DNA from: an uncultured Collinsella sp.
Lineage (GTDB): Bacteria; Actinomycetota; Coriobacteriia; Coriobacteriales; Coriobacteriaceae
Length of the DNA stretch: 7,964 nucleotides
NCBI GenBank assembly: GCA_947003675.1
Contig: CAMQPJ010000047.1
Span: 1 to 7,964, forward strand
Direction of reading: 5' to 3'
Shown here: in pieces, positions 6,258 through 7,964 of the stretch
How positions within the stretch are numbered: position 1 is the stretch's first letter
Layout of the letters: each line of letters begins with the position of its first letter
Notes under the pieces: model-generated
Seen by the model: only the letters and a program-made list of their open reading frames with translations
The model's database searches: none
Told to the model about the DNA's origin: nothing
Program-made: the position numbers and the translations under genes

Positions 6258-6474
6258 ACGTGGCTCCAATCTGCCTCGGGGACTTACTGTACTGGCTATG
6301 TACCCATTGCCGTGCATTTAATCACGCGGATTCCCAAAGACCCGAATAACGATTGCTTGAGACCGCATACCGAAGTCTCGCACTTTTCTGTGGCAAAGTG
6401 CGCTATGGGAGGGCGACGGCGACTTAAGTTTTGCACCTAAAAAACGTCTTTGACCTGCTGGTTTTATGGAAACG
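6258..6474 (-). promoter_or_regulatory. hpf upstream region with two overlapping dyads
   Basis: This 217-base stretch must contain the hpf promoter, because a strong terminator precedes it. I see no clear sigma-70 pair. The minus strand has TTGCCA (five of six to -35), but no good -10 follows at the right distance. GTGATT followed 14 bases later by GGGTAC is loosely sigma-B-like and unproven. Two dyads stand out: CGCACTTT (6379-6386) with AAAGTGCG (6395-6402), and GAGAC (6359-6363) with GTCTC (6375-6379). Together with 6509-6574 (3' region of the lipoprotein gene) this makes up the only gene-free stretch over 300 bases. Confidence 0.4.
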
Positions 6475-6508
6475 AAAAAGCCGGGCTCCCCTGTTGGGAA
6501 AGCCCGGC
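6475..6508 (-). terminator. Intrinsic terminator after the lipoprotein gene
   Basis: Arms GCCGGGCT (6480-6487) and AGCCCGGC (6501-6508) pair perfectly. CCC (6488-6490) with GGG (6496-6498) extends the stem past a two-base bulge to the loop CTGTT. On the minus strand the stem is followed by TTTTTCGTTT. Strong rho-independent terminator. Confidence 0.9.
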
Positions 6509-6537
6509 AATGCGTGTTGAAACCGTGAAGAGGCGTC

Positions 6538-6556
6538 TCTCCTAGCGCATAGGAGA
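6538..6556 (-). other. Hairpin in the 3' untranslated region of the lipoprotein gene
   Basis: TCTCCTA (6538-6544) and TAGGAGA (6550-6556) form a perfect 7-bp stem around GCGCA, 18 bases past the stop and 29 bases before the terminator stem. There is no U run, so a stability or processing role is more likely than termination. Confidence 0.4.
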
Positions 6557-6574
6557 CACCACCCCTAGCAATAA

Positions 6575-7567
6575 CTAGCTATTGAGCTTGTTAATGTCGT
6601 CGTCGGTGATAGTGCCCTCCTGGCCGGACGACTTATCCTCGGAGGTTGCACCCTCGCTGCTCGAATCGGAGGATGCAGACTCGCTGGATCCGGTGTCGGT
6701 CAGCTGCACGTCGGCGCCCGAGACCGTCTTGGTGGTGAGGTCATAGGGCATCGTGCCGTACCAGACGGAGTGAACCGCCTCGAGCGTGCCATCGACCGTG
6801 ATACCGTCGAGGGCATCGCTCACGGCACGGCATAGCTCATCGTTGGCCGCGAGGCCCGCGACGCCGAGCGTCGAGGGTGTCTCGAGCGCGCCGACGTAAG
6901 AGATCTGGCTCATCAGGCGCGCAAGGTAGCCGCCGGCCGTGGAATCGCAAATCACGTAGTCGATCTCGCCGGACTCGAGCGCCTCAAAGCACTCGTTGAT
7001 GTTGGAGAAGGTCTTTTGGTTGGCCGTGATGCTCTGCTTGGCGAGCGCTTCCTGCGAGGCCGAAGAGGTCTGAACGCCCAGGGTAGCGGCGTTAAGCGTT
7101 TCGGTGGAAACGCTCAGCGACTCGCCGTCGCTCGTCTTTCCGAACACTGCCGCAGCGTCGTACAGGCAAGTACCAAGCGTGCTGATGTCACCATCCGTGG
7201 AATTGATGTCGCCAATGAAGATGTCGGCCTTTTTGTCGCCAAGCGCGGAATCGGCAGAAGACGCATCGACGAAGGCAACCTTGAGGCCCATGCGACTTGC
7301 AAGGGCGCGGGCAGCATCGACCGCGTAGCCCGTGAGGTTACCATCGGCGCCCTTCATGGCCTGCGGAGCATCGGAGGTATCGAGGGCAACCGTCAGGGTA
7401 CCGGGAGTGACCAGGGCATCGTCCGACACCGTAGGGGTAACGGTCTCGCGCTCGATCTGGTCAATCGTGGGCGTCGTGAACGTGGACAGTGGGTTGAACG
7501 CGCATCCGCTCAAGCCCAATACGGCAATGACCGCCGCGGTCCCAGCACCTAACCGAGCCGCGTGCAT
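6575..7567 (-). CDS. Solute-binding-protein-like (family 3) lipoprotein with a Ser/acidic tail
   Basis: 330 residues from the ATG at 7567, chosen because GAGGGG (7575-7580) lies 7 bases upstream; an ATG at 7585 adds six residues and is the alternative. A signal peptide (1-21) ends in the lipobox LSGC, so C22 is the lipidated residue and the protein is anchored outside the membrane. Residues 55-280 have the two-lobe layout of amino-acid-type ABC transporter binding proteins: TLTVALDTSDAP, LTGYAVDAARALASRMGLKV, ADIFIGDI, AATLGVQTSSAS, NECFEALESGEIDYVICDS and the closing GTLEAVHSVWYG. The loop after IGDI, where the family usually carries T-x-x-R to hold an amino-acid carboxylate, reads NSTDGDIS without Arg, so the ligand may differ. 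Residues 287-318 are Ser/Asp/Glu-rich, unusual for this family. No permease or ATPase gene is adjacent. Confidence 0.9.
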   Translation of the reverse strand: MHAARLGAGTAAVIAVLGLSGCAFNPLSTFTTPTIDQIERETVTPTVSDDALVTPGTLTVALDTSDAPQAMKGADGNLTGYAVDAARALASRMGLKVAFVDASSADSALGDKKADIFIGDINSTDGDISTLGTCLYDAAAVFGKTSDGESLSVSTETLNAATLGVQTSSASQEALAKQSITANQKTFSNINECFEALESGEIDYVICDSTAGGYLARLMSQISYVGALETPSTLGVAGLAANDELCRAVSDALDGITVDGTLEAVHSVWYGTMPYDLTTKTVSGADVQLTDTGSSESASSDSSSEGATSEDKSSGQEGTITDDDINKLNS

Positions 7568-7574
7568 CAAGCTG

Positions 7575-7580
7575 CCCCTC
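7575..7580 (-). promoter_or_regulatory. Ribosome binding site of the lipoprotein gene
   Basis: GAGGGG on the minus strand, 7 bases before the ATG at 7567. It is the best-spaced candidate and decides the start over 7585, whose upstream AGGCAGGG is less well placed. Confidence 0.65.
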
Positions 7581-7590
7581 ACCATGTCCA

Positions 7591-7875
7591 CTACCCTGCC
7601 TTCTGTGTCGTATACAATCCGTGCGTTGCGCGGAATAACGGGTGTTCCCACCAGCTGACCTGGTATTTGACCCCACACTTGCGCACCGGGGTGTTTGCTC
7701 GGGAGGCCGTAACCACCTTCACGACTGGCCCGCTCGCCCGCGAGGCGGTATTGCCCCAAAGAAAGTAGAACGGACGGTGCGGCTTACATCTAGGACGCGC
7801 CATGATCGCGCCGCGCGCACGCGGTCGCTTACGTGGATCCCTTTGACCGCGTCTGTCTTGGACTAGGATGGACAT
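7591..7875 (-). CDS. Possible small basic protein, or structured leader RNA, ahead of the lipoprotein gene
   Basis: An open frame of 94 codons begins with ATG at 7875, about 40 bases past a good -10 element, and ends in TAG 23 bases before the lipoprotein start. The product would be very basic (Arg-rich between residues 8 and 35: DRRGQRDPRKRPRARG) with an aromatic middle and end (PFYFLWG, 35-41; VSWWEHPLF, 73-81). No signal peptide or known motif is visible. GGACGGA is only a weak ribosome binding site. Third-position GC is about two thirds by my count, neither clearly coding nor clearly not. A second frame over 7568-7759 is also open, continuous with the lipoprotein. The alternative is a structured 5' leader: the region holds a perfect 8-bp stem (7819-7826 with 7845-7852) and other hairpins. 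I do not recognise either as a known family. Confidence 0.33.
   Translation of the reverse strand: MSILVQDRRGQRDPRKRPRARGAIMARPRCKPHRPFYFLWGNTASRASGPVVKVVTASRANTPVRKCGVKYQVSWWEHPLFRATHGLYTTQKAG
7819..7852 (-). other. Perfect 8-bp stem in the lipoprotein leader
   Basis: ACGCGGTC (7819-7826) and GACCGCGT (7845-7852) pair perfectly around an 18-base loop. Nearby, GGATGGAC (7866-7873) with GTCCGTCC (7879-7886) forms a second stem with one mismatch. Both would be in the 5' part of the transcript from the promoter near 7916. Confidence 0.4.
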
Positions 7876-7915
7876 TTCGTCCGTCCGCAACCACAGCCTG
7901 GCAGGAACGTAGCGC

Positions 7916-7944
7916 ATTATAGCTAAGTTCAAGCTAAAGTTTAA
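7916..7944 (-). promoter_or_regulatory. Candidate promoter for the lipoprotein transcript
   Basis: The minus strand reads TTAAAC (7944-7939), a 17-base spacer, then a perfect TATAAT (7921-7916). The -35 matches consensus at only three positions, but the spacer is ideal, the -10 perfect and the region AT-rich against a GC-rich background. The spacer contains a near direct repeat, ACTTTAGCT and ACTTAGCT, which could be an operator. Transcription would start around 7909. Confidence 0.6.
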
Positions 7945-7964
7945 GGTTAGGGGCGTCATTCGCA

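Noticed and set aside
6258..6317. Upstream start extending Hpf by 20 residues
   Set aside because: The extension has no family similarity and no ribosome binding site, whereas the ATG at 6257 has GGAG 6 bases upstream and gives the standard Hpf N-terminus.
6258..6340. Sigma-B-like promoter (GTGATT, 14 bases, GGGTAC) before hpf
   Set aside because: The match is loose and I have no evidence that this organism has such a sigma factor; it is mentioned only as a possibility in the upstream-region entry.
7568..7759. N-terminal extension of the lipoprotein from a TTG at 7759
   Set aside because: It would bury the signal peptide and lipobox about 85 residues inside the protein. The TTG has no ribosome binding site.
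7640..7760. Resemblance of the lipoprotein leader to 6S RNA, T-box or RNase P segments
   Set aside because: Only short fragments such as GCGGGCCAGTC or GGTGGTTACGG look similar. The required architecture (large central bubble, specifier loop and T-box core, or P4 motifs) is not present.

Overview
This is a GC-rich (roughly 60%) bacterial chromosomal window in which every supported gene lies on the minus strand, so transcription runs from position 7964 towards 1. The protein repertoire and codon bias suggest a gut actinobacterium of the Coriobacteriia, with a Collinsella-like genome as my best guess. It contains a long-form ribosome hibernation factor, DegV, an NAD-type isocitrate dehydrogenase, acidic membrane-anchored proteins and AAGGAG-type ribosome binding sites. 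The genus is inferred from general familiarity, not from a marker gene. I see no rRNA, tRNA, CRISPR array, transposase or phage gene.

Layout in transcription order. (1) 7964-6475: a good TATAAT promoter near the right edge (about 7916), an uncertain small basic ORF or structured leader (7591-7875), then a lipoprotein with a solute-binding-protein type 3 fold (6575-7567), closed by a hairpin and a strong intrinsic terminator (6475-6508). (2) 6474-5612: a leader with an 8-bp dyad, the ribosome hibernation factor gene hpf (5673-6257), then two tandem hairpins, the second a textbook intrinsic terminator. (3) 5607-4640: a DegV-family fatty-acid-binding protein whose ribosome binding site lies only a few bases past that terminator. 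(4) 4541-1222: a compact four-gene run with gaps of 5 to 15 bases. It encodes a beta-hydroxyacid dehydrogenase with an unusual His/Cys-rich repeat tail, a two-helix membrane protein, a HEAT-like helical repeat protein and isocitrate dehydrogenase. In two of the three junctions the ribosome binding site lies inside the end of the upstream gene, so translational coupling is likely. (5) 1185-1: a possible promoter and hairpin, then a single-pass membrane protein with an acidic cytoplasmic segment and a SurA/PrsA-like chaperone domain lacking the parvulin domain.

Isocitrate dehydrogenase supplies 2-oxoglutarate and NADH, the hydroxyacid dehydrogenase is a second NAD(P)-linked enzyme of unknown substrate, and Hpf acts in stationary-phase ribosome storage. 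Nothing in the sequence shows that the four-gene run forms one pathway. The most unusual item is the metal-binding-like repeat tail on the hydroxyacid dehydrogenase, encoded by three in-register 36-bp DNA repeats. I did not find a convincing new multi-gene system.
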